DNA of 64,000 bases. Origin: Vagococcus allomyrinae. GTDB taxonomy: Bacteria; Bacillota; Bacilli; Lactobacillales; Vagococcaceae. Under the pieces are notes generated by a model. It was not told where the DNA came from and ran no database searches. It saw nothing but the letters and a program-made list of their open reading frames with translations. This document shows positions 63,982-64,000 of this stretch, piece by piece. How positions within the stretch are numbered: position 1 is the stretch's first letter; each line of letters starts with the position of its first letter. The translations under genes and the position numbers were made by a program. The DNA lies in NCBI RefSeq assembly GCF_017829975.1, contig NZ_JAEEGA010000007.1, positions 25,242 through 89,241 on the forward strand, given 5' to 3'.

Positions 63982-64000
63982 AATAGACTCCTCTACAATT

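Overview
The window is AT-rich DNA from a low-GC Gram-positive bacterium of the Lactobacillales. An Enterococcaceae or Carnobacteriaceae member such as Vagococcus or Enterococcus is my best guess, but it is not proven. Pointers are AGGAGG-type ribosome sites, codY next to hslU, parE-parC, tRNA-dependent T-box leaders, and a two-arm XerC/XerD dif site of the Bacillus type (25 of 28 bases as in B. subtilis) rather than the streptococcal XerS site.

Region 1 (1-7806) is a complete filamentous phage (inovirus) prophage with a unit length of 7,669 bp, integrated in the chromosomal dif site. Its genes run in filamentous-phage order: a small Cys-pair protein, a convergent Xre repressor, a gene with a nested ssDNA-binding-like protein, a coiled-coil membrane protein, a 49-residue major coat protein followed by a terminator, a two-TM minor protein, a long adhesin with 34-residue repeats, a pVI-like protein, the Zot/pI ATPase, two 30-32 residue single-TM proteins like pVII/pIX, a ribbon-helix-helix protein preceded by iterons, two small proteins and a Rep_trans-type initiator. 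A repeat of at least 126 bp containing the dif XerC arm bounds it on both sides, and its left copy begins at window base 1, so a tandem prophage may lie upstream.

Region 2 (7807-27407) is an accessory choline-fermentation island. It holds a DMT transporter with a small winged-helix-like partner, a YesN/PocR-type two-component system, and a 17-gene microcompartment operon. That operon encodes short choline TMA-lyase CutC with activase CutD, two aldehyde dehydrogenases (one with the catalytic Cys replaced by Ser), an alcohol dehydrogenase, PduL, EutS/P/T/J/N/Q-like proteins and BMC-H shell proteins. A divergent choline-kinase-like gene follows. The block is bracketed by an imperfect direct repeat of about 345 bp carrying the 3' end of an rluF-type pseudouridine synthase gene: intact on the right, decayed on the left.

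Region 3 (27228-64000) is mostly core. It contains rluF, a PepO-like peptidase, a possible small RNA, a ROK-family protein, the complete trpEGDCFBA operon behind two tandem Trp T-boxes, a manganese-type pyrophosphatase, a LysR regulator, a glycine betaine ABC transporter with an adjacent BusR-like regulator and a matching operator-like dyad, an M50-like peptidase, pflA/pflB, parE/parC, several small conserved genes, plsY, alanine dehydrogenase, an aldose-epimerase-like gene, codY and hslU.

Quaternary amines recur. The island would convert choline to trimethylamine plus acetaldehyde, a choline kinase competes for the same substrate, and the OpuA system imports glycine betaine for osmoprotection. 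Carbon control is suggested by cre-like sites near the sensor kinase, trp and pfl genes. No rRNA, tRNA, CRISPR array or intact insertion sequence was seen.
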